Shown here: in pieces, positions 35,836-47,343 of the stretch
How positions within the stretch are numbered: the first letter of the stretch is position 1
Layout of the letters: each line of letters starts with the position of its first letter
Source: Bradyrhizobium sp. sGM-13
GTDB lineage: Bacteria; Pseudomonadota; Alphaproteobacteria; Rhizobiales; Xanthobacteraceae
Assembly: GCF_018398875.1 (NCBI RefSeq)
Contig: NZ_JAGWDK010000026.1
Location: 1-64,000, forward strand
DNA length: 64,000 nt
Direction: 5' to 3'
Made by a program: the position numbers and the translations under genes
Notes under the pieces: generated by a model
What the model was told of the DNA's origin: nothing
Database searches by the model: none
What the model saw: the letters and a program-made list of their open reading frames with translations, nothing else

Positions 35836-38046
35836 ATGGACCACGCCACCCGCCAAACCAGCTCATCGGCCTCGTCGACCCGCGTCGTCGACGTGCTGGT
35901 GCCGGTCGCGCTCAATCAGAATTATTCCTACCGCGTGCCACGCGGCATGGAGCTGAAGGCGGGCGACGTGGTCTGCGTGCCGCTCGGGCCGCGGGAGGTG
36001 GTGGCAGTGGTGTGGGCGGAGAACGCCAACCCCGATCCGCGTCTGCACAACCGCCTGAAGGACGTCGGCGAAAAGCTCGACGTGCCGCCGCTGAAGGAGG
36101 AGTTGCGCAGCCTGGTCGATTGGGTCGCCAATTACACGCTGTCCGCGCGCGGCATGGTGCTGCGCATGGCTTTGCGGATGGGCGAAAATCTCGGGTCCGA
36201 ACGGATGCGCCTCGGCGTGCGGCTGGTAGGCCCGGCGCCGCAGCGCCTGACGCCGGCCCGGCGGCGGCTGATCGAGGTGCTGTCGGACGGTCTGCTGCAC
36301 GGCAAGTCGGATGCGGCGCGGGAGGCGGGCGTCAGCTCAGGCGTGGTCGACGGCCTTGTCGATGAGGGAACCCTTGCCATCGAGGCGATGCCGCCGCCGC
36401 TGGCGCCGCCGGCGCCCGATCCGTCTTTTGCGCAGCCGGAATTTTCCCACCAGCAGCGCGCGGCGGTCGACATGATGCGCGCGCTTGCCGCCAACGGTAC
36501 GTTTCACGTCGCGCTGCTCGACGGCGTCACCGGATCGGGCAAGACGGAAGTCTATTTCGAGGCGATTGCGGGAGTCGTCCGGCGCGGCAAGCAGACGCTG
36601 ATCCTGATGCCTGAGATCGCGCTGACCGGGCAATTCCTCGACCGCTTCGCCCAGCGTTTCGGCGTGCGTCCACTGGAATGGCACTCTGAATTGACGCCGC
36701 GCACGCGGCAGCGCAATTGGGCCGCGATATCGACGGGTGAAGCGCCGGTCGTGGTCGGCGCGCGCTCGGCGCTGTTTCTGCCCTATGCGGACCTCGGTCT
36801 CATCATTGTCGATGAGGAGCACGACCAGGCCTACAAGCAGCACGACGGCGCGCATTACCATGCCCGCGACATGGCAGTCGTGCGCGCGCATATCGCCAAA
36901 ATCCCGATCGTGCTGGCGTCCGCGACGCCGTCAGTCGAAACCGAAGTCAATGCACGCAAGGGGCGCTATCAGCGCGTCGCGCTGCCGTCCCGCTTCGGCG
37001 GCCAACACATGCCACATATCGAAGCCATCGATTTGCGACGCGCCCCGCCGCCGCGCGGCCGCTTTATCTCGCCGCCGCTCGCCGAGCAAATCCGGTTCGC
37101 GATCGAGAAACGCGAACAGGCGCTGTTGTTCTTGAACCGCCGCGGTTACGCGCCGCTGACGCTATGCCGCGCCTGCGGCCATCGCTTTGCCTGCACCATC
37201 TGCGACGCCTGGCTGGTGGACCATCGGTTTCGCCAGCGCCTGGTCTGCCACCATTGCGGCTTCTCGATGCCGCGCCCGAATATCTGCCCGCATTGCCAGG
37301 CCGAGGAATCGCTGGTCGCGGTCGGTCCGGGCGTGGAGCGGCTGCAGGAGGAGGCGGCTGCGCTGTTTCCGCAAGCGCGCACCATGGTGCTGTCGAGTGA
37401 TCTGATTACCTCGATCGAGACCATGCGCAGCGAGCTGAACGAAATCGCGGAAGGCCGCGTCGACATCATCATCGGCACGCAACTGGTCGCGAAGGGCCAT
37501 AATTTCCCGCGACTCAATCTGGTCGGCGTGGTCGACGCGGATCTGGGGCTGGGCAATGGTGATCCGCGCGCGGCCGAGCGCACGTTCCAACTGCTCAATC
37601 AGGTGATCGGGCGTGCCGGGCGCGATCAGGGCCGCGGCGTCGGGTACTTGCAGACCCATCAGCCCGAACATCCCGTGATGAAGGCCTTGGTCGCCAACGA
37701 TCGTGAGGCGTTTTACGCCAGCGAAATCGACTCTCGCGAGCGCACCGGCTATCCGCCGTTCGGACGGCTCGCCGGCCTGATCATTTCCGCAGGCGACCGG
37801 CCGACCGCGGAAGGCTTTGCGCGCCGCCTTGCCGCTGTGGCGCCGATCGACGAGCGCATCCAGGTGCTGGGACCTGCCGAAGCGCCGCTTGCGGTGATCA
37901 AGGGCCGCTATCGGTTCCGGATCCTGGTGAAGTCGCTGCGCAATGTCGACATCTCGGAATATTTGCGCGAGTGGCTCGCCGGGGGCCCGAAGACCAAGGG
38001 CAATCTCAAACTCGAAGTCGACGTCGATCCGCAGAGCTTTTTGTAA
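35836..38046 (+). CDS. priA: Primosomal helicase PriA
   Basis: PriA restarts stalled replication forks by 3'-to-5' helicase action and primosome loading. The 736-residue product has the N-terminal 3'-DNA-binding domain with VPVALNQNYSYRVP, a winged helix, Walker A GVTGSGKTE (about 230-238), Walker B DEEH, and paired cysteines of two zinc sites (CRACGHRFACTIC and CHHCGF...CPHC) followed by helicase lobe 2. The ATG is preceded by a weak site. A bidirectional terminator follows. Confidence 0.96.
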   Translation: MDHATRQTSSSASSTRVVDVLVPVALNQNYSYRVPRGMELKAGDVVCVPLGPREVVAVVWAENANPDPRLHNRLKDVGEKLDVPPLKEELRSLVDWVANYTLSARGMVLRMALRMGENLGSERMRLGVRLVGPAPQRLTPARRRLIEVLSDGLLHGKSDAAREAGVSSGVVDGLVDEGTLAIEAMPPPLAPPAPDPSFAQPEFSHQQRAAVDMMRALAANGTFHVALLDGVTGSGKTEVYFEAIAGVVRRGKQTLILMPEIALTGQFLDRFAQRFGVRPLEWHSELTPRTRQRNWAAISTGEAPVVVGARSALFLPYADLGLIIVDEEHDQAYKQHDGAHYHARDMAVVRAHIAKIPIVLASATPSVETEVNARKGRYQRVALPSRFGGQHMPHIEAIDLRRAPPPRGRFISPPLAEQIRFAIEKREQALLFLNRRGYAPLTLCRACGHRFACTICDAWLVDHRFRQRLVCHHCGFSMPRPNICPHCQAEESLVAVGPGVERLQEEAAALFPQARTMVLSSDLITSIETMRSELNEIAEGRVDIIIGTQLVAKGHNFPRLNLVGVVDADLGLGNGDPRAAERTFQLLNQVIGRAGRDQGRGVGYLQTHQPEHPVMKALVANDREAFYASEIDSRERTGYPPFGRLAGLIISAGDRPTAEGFARRLAAVAPIDERIQVLGPAEAPLAVIKGRYRFRILVKSLRNVDISEYLREWLAGGPKTKGNLKLEVDVDPQSFL

Positions 38047-38076
38047 CGCCCTCCCCCTCCAGGGGAGGGTAAACAA

Positions 38077-38110
38077 AAAGGCCTGCCGTCATTTGCGACG
38101 GCAGGCCTTT
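38077..38110. terminator. Bidirectional rho-independent terminator
   Basis: AAAGGCCTGCCGTC and GACGGCAGGCCTTT form a perfect stem around ATTTGC. The plus side ends with TTTGTTG for priA; on the minus side the stem is followed by TTTTTGTTT, serving the RlpA-like gene that ends at 38197. Confidence 0.88.
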
Positions 38111-38196
38111 GTTGCCGCGGAAAGTTCCGCAGGCGGTTACGCAACGCAACGCTTACGCGATCTGATGGACCGGAAAACGGCGCGCGACCGCGCGCC

Positions 38197-38691
38197 TTAG
38201 ATGACCTCGGCGGTGACGTGGCCGACGCCGGCGCCGGTCAGGCCGATGGCCCGGGCAGCCCCCTTGGACAGGTCGAGCACGCGTCCCCTGATGAAGGGAC
38301 CACGGTCGTTGATCGTGACGATTACGCTCTGGCCGCGATGGGTGACGCGGAGCTTGGTGCCGAACGGCAGCGAGCGGTGGGCCGCGGTCATGGCGTTCTG
38401 GTTGAAGCGCTGTCCAGAGGCGGTCTTGCTGCCGGATTCATTGCCGTAAAACGAGGCCTTTCCCGAGAAGCCGCGCCCGGTGCTCTGGGAGCCGATCGAG
38501 GCATTGGCGTTCAGCCAGTCGCCGCTAGCCGTTTTGGCCTTGCTGGCGTGATGGTGGTGATGGCGATGATGCCTGGATTTTGCAGAAGCTTCGGTGATGG
38601 CGCCACCGACCAGGAGAGTTGCGGCGATCAAGGCGAGCGCCGTGCGCGACCGGGTTAGAGTTCCCGGCACAACATTATTGGTATGCAACAT
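38197..38691 (-). CDS. RlpA-like double-psi beta-barrel protein
   Basis: The 164-residue product has a signal peptide (about 1-36), a His-rich stretch (HHRHHHHH near 42-49) and a C-terminal double-psi beta-barrel domain with GKASFYG, GQRFNQNAMTAAHRSLPFGT, VTINDRGPFIRGRVLDLSKGAA. RlpA proteins cut naked glycan strands at the septum. It lacks a SPOR domain, and I see no lipobox cysteine, so it is probably a soluble periplasmic form. Confidence 0.88.
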   Translation of the reverse strand: MLHTNNVVPGTLTRSRTALALIAATLLVGGAITEASAKSRHHRHHHHHASKAKTASGDWLNANASIGSQSTGRGFSGKASFYGNESGSKTASGQRFNQNAMTAAHRSLPFGTKLRVTHRGQSVIVTINDRGPFIRGRVLDLSKGAARAIGLTGAGVGHVTAEVI

Positions 38692-39332
38692 TAAACTAGT
38701 CCCTCAGATAGTATTTGCCACATACGTGACAAATGGAACCCCCGTCCCAACTTCAGGAGGCCGTTTGATGAGGCAATGAGGCGTGAATTGGGCAGTAAAT
38801 CGGGAATGTATCGCCTGGCATATCTTGTTACCGTCGAGCGATATTCCGTAATCTTGTACATTAATAGGTTTTTAACCAATTCAATACTTATTATTACTTA
38901 ACAATACAGTCATCACAGATCACGTGAAGATTTGCGCAAGTAATGATCAAATGGAGGCGGGCCGCCCGATTCGTTCCGAACGCTATCGGTCATAGCGGCC
39001 ATGCAAATACGGGTGGAACAAATCGGCTGGTCGGGGACCGCTCCAGAGCGCCTGCAACCGCCGGACTCAAAATTCCGGCGCGCCGATCCCATCAAGCGCA
39101 TTCGACCGGGCCTGAAAATTGACGTGCGACAAGGCATCGTCCGCATGCGCCGTCATGTTGCACCTGCGCGATTGCTATGTTAGCAAAGCCGCGATTTTAA
39201 CGATCTCGGTACCTCTCGTGCCGGTCGAAAATCGAAGTCCCGCTTGAATTCCAAGGGCTTGGATCGCTAGGCGCCGCTACCCGTGGCGACGGTTTTTCCC
39301 TTGCGAGTTTGACATCTGAAAAGAGCGTCTCT
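38692..39332. other. 640-base intergenic region with an AT-rich island before the atp operon
   Basis: No convincing gene is seen. From about 38822 to 38930 the sequence is AT-rich (runs such as TTAATAGGTTTTTAACC and TTATTATTACTTAAC), in contrast to the rest of the window. This stretch probably holds the rlpA promoter (minus). The promoter of the atp operon must lie nearer to 39300. Two small open frames near 39000-39180 lack ribosome-binding sites and family resemblance. Confidence 0.6.
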
Positions 39333-39892
39333 GTGGCTGCTGAAGATCCGTCCGTTTCGGGAGTGTCCGGCCGTTATGCTACGGCCTTGTTCGAGTTGGC
39401 GCGCGAGGAGAAATCCATCGACGCGGTAAGGGCCGATCTCGATAAATTCGAGGCCATGCTGAACGAAAGCGCCGATCTCAAGCGCCTCGTCCGCAGCCCG
39501 GTCTTCTCGGCAGATGCGCAGGCCAAGGCGCTCACTGCCCTGCTCGACAAGGCCGGAATTACCGGCACTTCCGCCAAATTCCTTAAAGTGTTGACTGCCA
39601 ATCGCCGGCTGTTCGCCGTGGCCGATGTGATCCGCGCCTTTCGCGCGCTGGTGGCGAAGTTCAAGGGCGAGGCGACCGCTGACGTCACCGTCGCCGAACA
39701 GCTCAGTGACAAGAATCTCGACGCGCTGAAGACCGCACTGAAATCGGTGACGGGCAAGGACGTCGCGCTCAACGTGAAAGTCGATCCCTCCATCATTGGC
39801 GGCCTTGTGGTCAAGCTCGGCAGCCGCATGGTGGATAGCTCGCTTCGCACCAAACTCAATTCGATCAAGCACGCGATGAAAGAGGCAGGCTG

Positions 39893-39893
<1 letters not shown>
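39333..39893 (+). CDS. atpH: ATP synthase F1 delta subunit
   Basis: This is the stator subunit that joins F1 to the b subunits. The 186-residue product has SGRYATALFELA near the start and the C-terminal LKVDPSIIGGLVVKLGSRMVDSSLRTKL signature. The start is most likely GTG at 39333 (VAAEDPSVSG), the usual start in Bradyrhizobium, though TTG at 39309 is in frame. The TGA overlaps the atpA ATG by one base. The Fo genes (atpBEF) are not here, as is normal in this group. Confidence 0.95.
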
Positions 39894-41422
<1,529 letters not shown>

Positions 41423-41436
41423 GAATTTGCCGTTGC

Positions 41437-41457
41437 GGCCCGGCTGCTAGCCGGGCC
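41437..41457 (+). other. Hairpin between atpA and atpG
   Basis: GGCCCGGC and GCCGGGCC form a perfect 8-base stem around TGCTA. No T run follows, so it is more likely an RNA processing or stability element within the atp message than a terminator. Confidence 0.6.
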
Positions 41458-41516
41458 CGACGAAAGAGTGGCTTGCGGTCGGATCCTCGAGGTCTGATCG
41501 CCGGGGTGAACTGAGA

Positions 41517-42398
41517 ATGGCTTCACTTAAAGACATGCGGGTCCGCATCGCCTCGACCAAGGCGACGCAGAAGATCACCAAGGCGATGCAGATGGTCGCG
41601 GCGTCGAAGCTTCGGCGCGCGCAGAGCGCCGCCGAAGCGGCCCGGCCCTATGCCGAAAAGATGGATGCGGTGATTTCCAACATCGCCGCTGCTGCCGCCG
41701 GCTCGCCCGGCGCTCCGGCGCTGTTGGCCGGCACCGGCAGGGATCAGGTGCATCTGCTGCTCGTCTGCACCGGCGAACGCGGCCTGTGTGGTGCGTTCAA
41801 TTCGGCGATCGTGCGTCTGGTCCGTGAGCGCGCGCTGTCGCTGATGGGCCAAGGCAAGGACGTCAAGATATTCTGCGTCGGTCGCAAGGGCTACGACCAG
41901 CTCCGCCGCACCTTCGATAAGCAGATCGTCGAGCACGTCGATCTGCGCGGAGTTCGCCAGCTCGGCTTCGTCAACGCCGAGGATATCGCCAAGAAGATCC
42001 TGGCGCGGTTCGAAGCCGGCGAGTTCGACGTCTGCACGCTGTTCTATTCGCGTTTCAAGTCCGTCATCGCGCAGATTCCGACCGCCCAGCAGGTCATTCC
42101 GTTGGTGGTCGAAGAGCGGGCCGCCAATGCCGGTCCGTCGACCGCTTACGAATATGAGCCGGAAGAAGACGAGATTCTAGCTCGGCTGCTGCCGCGCAAT
42201 CTTGCGGTGCAGGTCTTCCGCGCGCTGCTGGAAAACAACGCCTCTTTCTACGGCGCGCAGATGAGCGCGATGGATAACGCCACCCGCAACGCCGGCGAAA
42301 TGATCCGCAAGCAAACCCTGGTCTACAACCGAACCCGTCAAGCCCAGATCACCAAGGAGCTGATCGAGATCATCTCCGGCGCCGAGGCGGCGGTCTAG
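41517..42398 (+). CDS. atpG: ATP synthase F1 gamma subunit
   Basis: This is the rotating central shaft. The 293-residue product has the N-terminal MASLKDMRVRIASTKATQKITKAMQMVAASKLRRAQ helix, the GERGLCGAFNS segment and the C-terminal helix with YNRTRQAQITKELIEIISGAEAA, all hallmarks of the family. It is the third gene of atpHAGDC. Confidence 0.98.
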   Translation: MASLKDMRVRIASTKATQKITKAMQMVAASKLRRAQSAAEAARPYAEKMDAVISNIAAAAAGSPGAPALLAGTGRDQVHLLLVCTGERGLCGAFNSAIVRLVRERALSLMGQGKDVKIFCVGRKGYDQLRRTFDKQIVEHVDLRGVRQLGFVNAEDIAKKILARFEAGEFDVCTLFYSRFKSVIAQIPTAQQVIPLVVEERAANAGPSTAYEYEPEEDEILARLLPRNLAVQVFRALLENNASFYGAQMSAMDNATRNAGEMIRKQTLVYNRTRQAQITKELIEIISGAEAAV

Positions 42399-42452
42399 CG
42401 CACGAATCAACCGACGGTCGTTCAAGTACAGAATTTCGAAGGAGAGCAATTC

Positions 42453-43895
<1,443 letters not shown>

Positions 43896-43901
43896 GGAGC
43901 G

Positions 43902-43975
43902 ATTGGCGAATAGGGAGTAGCGGAAGCGCTGCTCCCGTTCTTTCCAACTCGCTATTCGCTACTCGCTACTCGCAG
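43902..43975. repeat. Dispersed repeat (family G), copy 1, inside the atp operon
   Basis: GCGAATAGGGAGTAG and the later CGCTATTCGCTACTCGC form an imperfect inverted repeat; the middle has GAAGCGCTGCTCCC. A similar inverted pair occurs at 62678-62751. It fills most of the 87-base atpD-atpC gap, unlike the short gaps usual for this operon. Confidence 0.65.
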
Positions 43976-43982
43976 GTTCTCC

Positions 43983-44390
43983 ATGGCTACCTTTCATTTC
44001 GATCTCGTCTCGCCCGAAAAGCTCGCCTTCTCCGGTGAGGTCGATCAGGTTGACGTTCCCGGCGTGGAAGGCGATTTCGGCGTGCTGGCCGGCCACGCAC
44101 CGGTCGTGGCGGCGATCCGCCCGGGTATCCTGACCGTCACGTCAGGCGACGCACATCAGAAGATCATCGTGCTCGGTGGGCTCGCCGAGATGTCGGAAAA
44201 CGGACTGACCGTGCTGGCCGACGTCGCTACCTCGATGGCCGAGGTCGATCGCGCGCAGTTCGCCGAGACCATCGCCGAGATGGAAGCCAAGCTTGCCGAG
44301 AAGGAAGGCACCGAGCTCGATCACGCCATCGAGCGGCTGGATCACTTCAAGAGCATCCAGATCGAGCTCAACGCCACCGCTATGCACTAA
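43983..44390 (+). CDS. atpC: ATP synthase F1 epsilon subunit
   Basis: This subunit couples the c-ring to F1 and can inhibit ATP hydrolysis. The 135-residue product has the beta-sandwich FDLVSPEKLAFSGEVDQVDVPGVEGDFGVLAGHAP signature and a short C-terminal helical hairpin. It is the last gene of the operon and is followed by two hairpins. Confidence 0.96.
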   Translation: MATFHFDLVSPEKLAFSGEVDQVDVPGVEGDFGVLAGHAPVVAAIRPGILTVTSGDAHQKIIVLGGLAEMSENGLTVLADVATSMAEVDRAQFAETIAEMEAKLAEKEGTELDHAIERLDHFKSIQIELNATAMH

Positions 44391-44470
44391 GCCCCGGGGC
44401 ACCGCTCCGGGGCGCAATGAAGGCCCTGTTTTTGCAGCGCTCGTCACCCAGTGACGGGCGCTGAGCTTTT
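44391..44470 (+). terminator. Tandem hairpins ending the atp operon
   Basis: GCCCCGG/CCGGGGC (44391-44413) is followed by CAGCGC-CGTCAC paired with GTGACG-CGCTG (44435-44463), then AGCTTTT. The second hairpin with the T run is the better terminator. The HtrA-type gene on the other strand ends close by at 44525. Confidence 0.75.
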
Positions 44471-44524
44471 GCAGCAGTATTTCTCTCGCAACACCGCCGC
44501 CGGGGCACGGCCGGAACCGCTCAG

Positions 44525-45712
44525 CTAGCGTCGCTGAACCGAGCCGTTGCTCTGGCTACTGCTTGCTTCGGTGGCCGGTCCCACAGCAACGGTAACAATC
44601 TGAGGCGCACCGGAACGCTCGACGGTCAATCGCACCTGTTCGCCTATTCGCGCGAGTCCGATCCGGTTTCTCAATTGCGCGGCTGAGTGAATGGGGCGAT
44701 CGTCCGCCTTCAGCACGATGTCGCCTTTACGCAGGCCCGCCAATTCGGCCGGCGAGCCCGGGCTGACTTCGGCTATCCGCGCCCCCTCGCTGCGTCCGCC
44801 GTCCGTTGCGGGATTTAGTTCGCGCAAGGAGATGCCGATCCGGCCACGCTCGACGCGCCCGTTCTCGACAATCTGATCCATTACGCGCCGCGCCATATTG
44901 ACGGGGATTGCAAAGCCGATGCCGACATTGCCGCCGGCCGGTGAAATGATCGCTGAATTGATGCCGACGAGCTCGCCCTTCAGGTTGACCAGCGCGCCAC
45001 CCGAATTGCCCGGGTTGATCGCCGCATCCGTCTGGATGAAATCCTCATAGCCATGTTTGCCGAGTCCGGTCCGGCCGAGTGCACTGACGAGTCCGGAGGT
45101 CACGGTCTGGCCAAGGCCGAACGGGTTGCCGATCGCGAGCACGAAGTCGCCGACTTCGAGCGCGTCGCTGTCGCCGAACGCGATCGCCTTCAGCGCGGTC
45201 GGCGATTGAATCCGCAACACGGCAATGTCGGTGCCAGGGTCGCGCCCGACAACCTTGGCCGAGAACTGCCGGCCGTCCTTGGTCTTGATCTGAACGGTGG
45301 TGACTTGGTCGACAACATGATTGTTGGTCAGGACGTAGCCCTTCTGCGCGTCGACGATGACCCCGGAGCCGGTAGCGTTGATTTCCTTCTCAAGCTGTTT
45401 CGGGACGTCGAAGAATTCCCGGAACAGCGGATCGCGATAGAGCGGATTGTCCTGACGGATCTTGCCGTGGACAGCGATGTTGACCACAGCCGGGGTGACC
45501 TCGCGAACCAGCGGCGCCAGCGTCGGCACCGTGCCGCCGGTTCGCAAGTTCGGAATCTGTCCCGAGACCGGAGTTGCAATGGTCGCGGCGCCGACCAGGC
45601 CCGCCAGCACAATCGCGAAAAGTCGGTTCACGTGGGTTCTCGTCCGCGGATTAAGAAGGGTTCGGATCAGGAGCCGGCTTGCGGTGTCGCGCCATGCTGC
45701 AAGGCAAGCCAT
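44525..45712 (-). CDS. HtrA/DegP-type serine protease with one PDZ domain
   Basis: This is a periplasmic protease of the HtrA class. After an N-terminal hydrophobic segment (LFAIVLAGLVGAATI) comes the trypsin-like domain with the triad His in NNHVV, Asp in DPGTDIAVL and Ser in NPGNSGGALV, then a single PDZ domain and a short Ser/Gln-rich tail. DegP and DegQ have two PDZ domains, so this is DegS-like in layout. The start is uncertain: ATG 45748, ATG 45712 and GTG 45631 all keep the hydrophobic segment. It follows the unknown gene of the heat-shock operon. Confidence 0.85.
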   Translation of the reverse strand: MACLAAWRDTASRLLIRTLLNPRTRTHVNRLFAIVLAGLVGAATIATPVSGQIPNLRTGGTVPTLAPLVREVTPAVVNIAVHGKIRQDNPLYRDPLFREFFDVPKQLEKEINATGSGVIVDAQKGYVLTNNHVVDQVTTVQIKTKDGRQFSAKVVGRDPGTDIAVLRIQSPTALKAIAFGDSDALEVGDFVLAIGNPFGLGQTVTSGLVSALGRTGLGKHGYEDFIQTDAAINPGNSGGALVNLKGELVGINSAIISPAGGNVGIGFAIPVNMARRVMDQIVENGRVERGRIGISLRELNPATDGGRSEGARIAEVSPGSPAELAGLRKGDIVLKADDRPIHSAAQLRNRIGLARIGEQVRLTVERSGAPQIVTVAVGPATEASSSQSNGSVQRR

Positions 45713-45770
45713 GGCGCCGCCCACAAGGCGGCTGCGTGGTTGACCCATGCAATGGCCAAAATGGTTGGTG

Positions 45771-46100
45771 TCAGCATGATGAAAGCCCCCGAATGGCGGT
45801 TTTCCAACGCGGCCGCCATCGCGTGCTGATTTCGGTACGCGGCCGAAGCTCTTCATCGCCGTCAAGCTGATGCAGAGCGGCGAGAATGTCGGCGAGACGG
45901 ATGGTGTGATCCATGCCCGGAATCTCGCGCAGGTTCGGGCAGGATTCGACCGCGAACATGTCAGATGCCCATGATGACAAGATCACCCGCTTCTCGGCGT
46001 CGGAAAGCTGCTGGTCGTGCAATACTTCCTTTGGGGAGCCGTAATGTGCGGCGGGATGAAATAAGGCAAATTCAGTGGTGCTCAGATCGGCCTTGCTCAT
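45771..46100 (-). CDS. Unknown protein encoded in the heat-shock operon
   Basis: I do not recognise this 109-residue product. It has no signal or membrane segment. The first part, TTEFALFHPAAHYGSPKEVLHDQQLSDAEKRVILSSWASDMFAVESCPNLREIPG, looks like two short helices with the phrase EKRVILxSWASDxxAVxSxP, a pattern I associate with small conserved rhizobial proteins. A basic C-terminus follows (RPRTEISTRWRPRWK). GGAG stands before the ATG at 46100. It lies between hsp20 and the HtrA gene, so heat induction is likely. Confidence 0.75.
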   Translation of the reverse strand: MSKADLSTTEFALFHPAAHYGSPKEVLHDQQLSDAEKRVILSSWASDMFAVESCPNLREIPGMDHTIRLADILAALHQLDGDEELRPRTEISTRWRPRWKTAIRGLSSC

Positions 46101-46180
46101 CGATAGAGTCTCCTTGCTCTCCTTTCGATCGAGATGTTGGTGGTGGTGGGCGACGGCGCACTGCGCCGCCGCCACTCTCG

Positions 46181-46681
46181 TCATTGGTTGACGATCGGGA
46201 TGCGCTTGACGCCCGAACGAGCCTGTTCGGATTTCGGCAGCGTGATGGTCAAGACGCCGTCATGGAATTTGACCTCGGCCTTGTCTTCTACGACGCCGTC
46301 GAGCGGGATCTGCCGTTCGAACGCGCCATAATAGCGTTCGGTGAAGTATTTGCCGCCATTGTCGGTCCGCTCGGACTTCTTCTCGCCGCGCAGCGTCAGA
46401 ACGCCATTGGCGATTTCGACCTGAACGTCTTTTTCCGTCAGTCCGGGCAACTCAGCCGAAACCTTCAGCTCCTTGTCGGTTTCGTTGAGCTCGATGCTTG
46501 GCCATCCGAAGCGACCTTCCATCAGCGGGGTGCCGAAACGGGCAGGCGTCCCGAAGCCGCGGAAAACGTCGTCGAACAGCCGATTCATCTCCCGGTGCAG
46601 GGTGAAGAAGGGATCGAAGCTGTCGCGCGTAGGCGCAAGCTCCTGGTTTCTCGACCAGGGAATCAAACTGCGAAAAGCCAT
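46181..46681 (-). CDS. Small heat-shock protein Hsp20 (second of operon)
   Basis: This ATP-independent holdase has 166 residues: a variable N-terminal arm, an alpha-crystallin domain (about 60-150) with PGLTEKDVQVEI and GVLTLRGEKKSE, the GVLTITLPK signature, and an IPI tail motif near the end. The sequence type differs from the other Hsp20 here (class with longer arm). AAGGAGG precedes the ATG; the 91-base gap after the first hsp20 can form a weak hairpin over this site. Confidence 0.93.
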   Translation of the reverse strand: MAFRSLIPWSRNQELAPTRDSFDPFFTLHREMNRLFDDVFRGFGTPARFGTPLMEGRFGWPSIELNETDKELKVSAELPGLTEKDVQVEIANGVLTLRGEKKSERTDNGGKYFTERYYGAFERQIPLDGVVEDKAEVKFHDGVLTITLPKSEQARSGVKRIPIVNQ

Positions 46682-46772
46682 AATGTCCTCCTTACAGAGA
46701 TTGCTGATGTTGCTTGCATTGGCTTGCGCGCGGCCGGTTATCCGCGCACCAAGCCGGTATTGCCGAAGCGGC

Positions 46773-47228
46773 TTAAGCCGCCTTCTGCTCGATCTGGTGG
46801 GAAGCGCCGGCGTTGCCGATCGGGATGCGCCGCGGCTTCATCGCGTCAGGCACTTCGCGAACGAGATCGACGATCAAGAGACCATCCTTGAACGAGGCCT
46901 GCTTGACCTGCACATAGTCGGCGAGATTGAACACCCGCCGGAATGGCCGAGCCGCGATGCCGTGATAGAGGTATTCGCGTTGCTCGGCGTCGGGCTTCTT
47001 GCCCTCGATGATCAGCGTGTCGCGTTCTGCGGTTACGGTAATATCGTCCATGCCGAAACCGGCGACCGCGAGCGAAATCCGGTAGGCGTCTTCGCCGCAG
47101 CGTTCGACATTATAGGGCGGGTAATTGTCGTCGGCCGAATGCCGCAAGCTGCTGTCGAGCAGGTCGGCCAGATGATCGAAGCCGATCGTGGAACGCCACA
47201 GGGGCGAGAAGTCAAAGGTCGTCCTCAT
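46773..47228 (-). CDS. Small heat-shock protein Hsp20 (class A, first of operon)
   Basis: The 151-residue product resembles IbpA-type rhizobial class A small heat-shock proteins: a short arm with FDFSPLWRSTIGFDHLADLL, the domain core YRISLAVAGFGMDDITV, GIAARPFRRVFNLAD, DGLLIVDLVREVP, and a late RRIPI motif. The ATG is at 47228, preceded by AGGAGG that is part of the ROSE-like hairpin. A longer in-frame TTG start at 47234 lies inside this hairpin and is unlikely. Confidence 0.93.
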   Translation of the reverse strand: MRTTFDFSPLWRSTIGFDHLADLLDSSLRHSADDNYPPYNVERCGEDAYRISLAVAGFGMDDITVTAERDTLIIEGKKPDAEQREYLYHGIAARPFRRVFNLADYVQVKQASFKDGLLIVDLVREVPDAMKPRRIPIGNAGASHQIEQKAA

Positions 47229-47335
47229 AACCAAGTCCTCCTAAGAGCAAGATGGATACGAAGGAGCGTCGGATACCGTCCGGCGCCCACTCAACTCGCC
47301 GGACCCAGGCTGGCATCCGGCACCGCTGTCCGCGG
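47229..47335 (-). ncRNA. ROSE-type RNA thermometer in the hsp20 leader
   Basis: Just before the ATG on the minus strand stands TTGCTCTTAGGAGGA. The Shine-Dalgarno GAGGA pairs with TT-CTC, leaving the G of TTGCT bulged, which is the exact arrangement of the ROSE Shine-Dalgarno hairpin. Upstream the leader has further GC-rich stems (GCCGGA/TCCGGC). The leader from the predicted promoter is about 110 bases, as in known ROSE elements. At low temperature this blocks ribosome binding; heat opens it. Confidence 0.85.
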
Positions 47336-47343
47336 CAAAAATC

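Noticed and set aside
38913..39183. Two small frames on both strands near the atp operon
   Set aside because: Both lack ribosome-binding sites and recognisable sequence; they overlap each other and look random.
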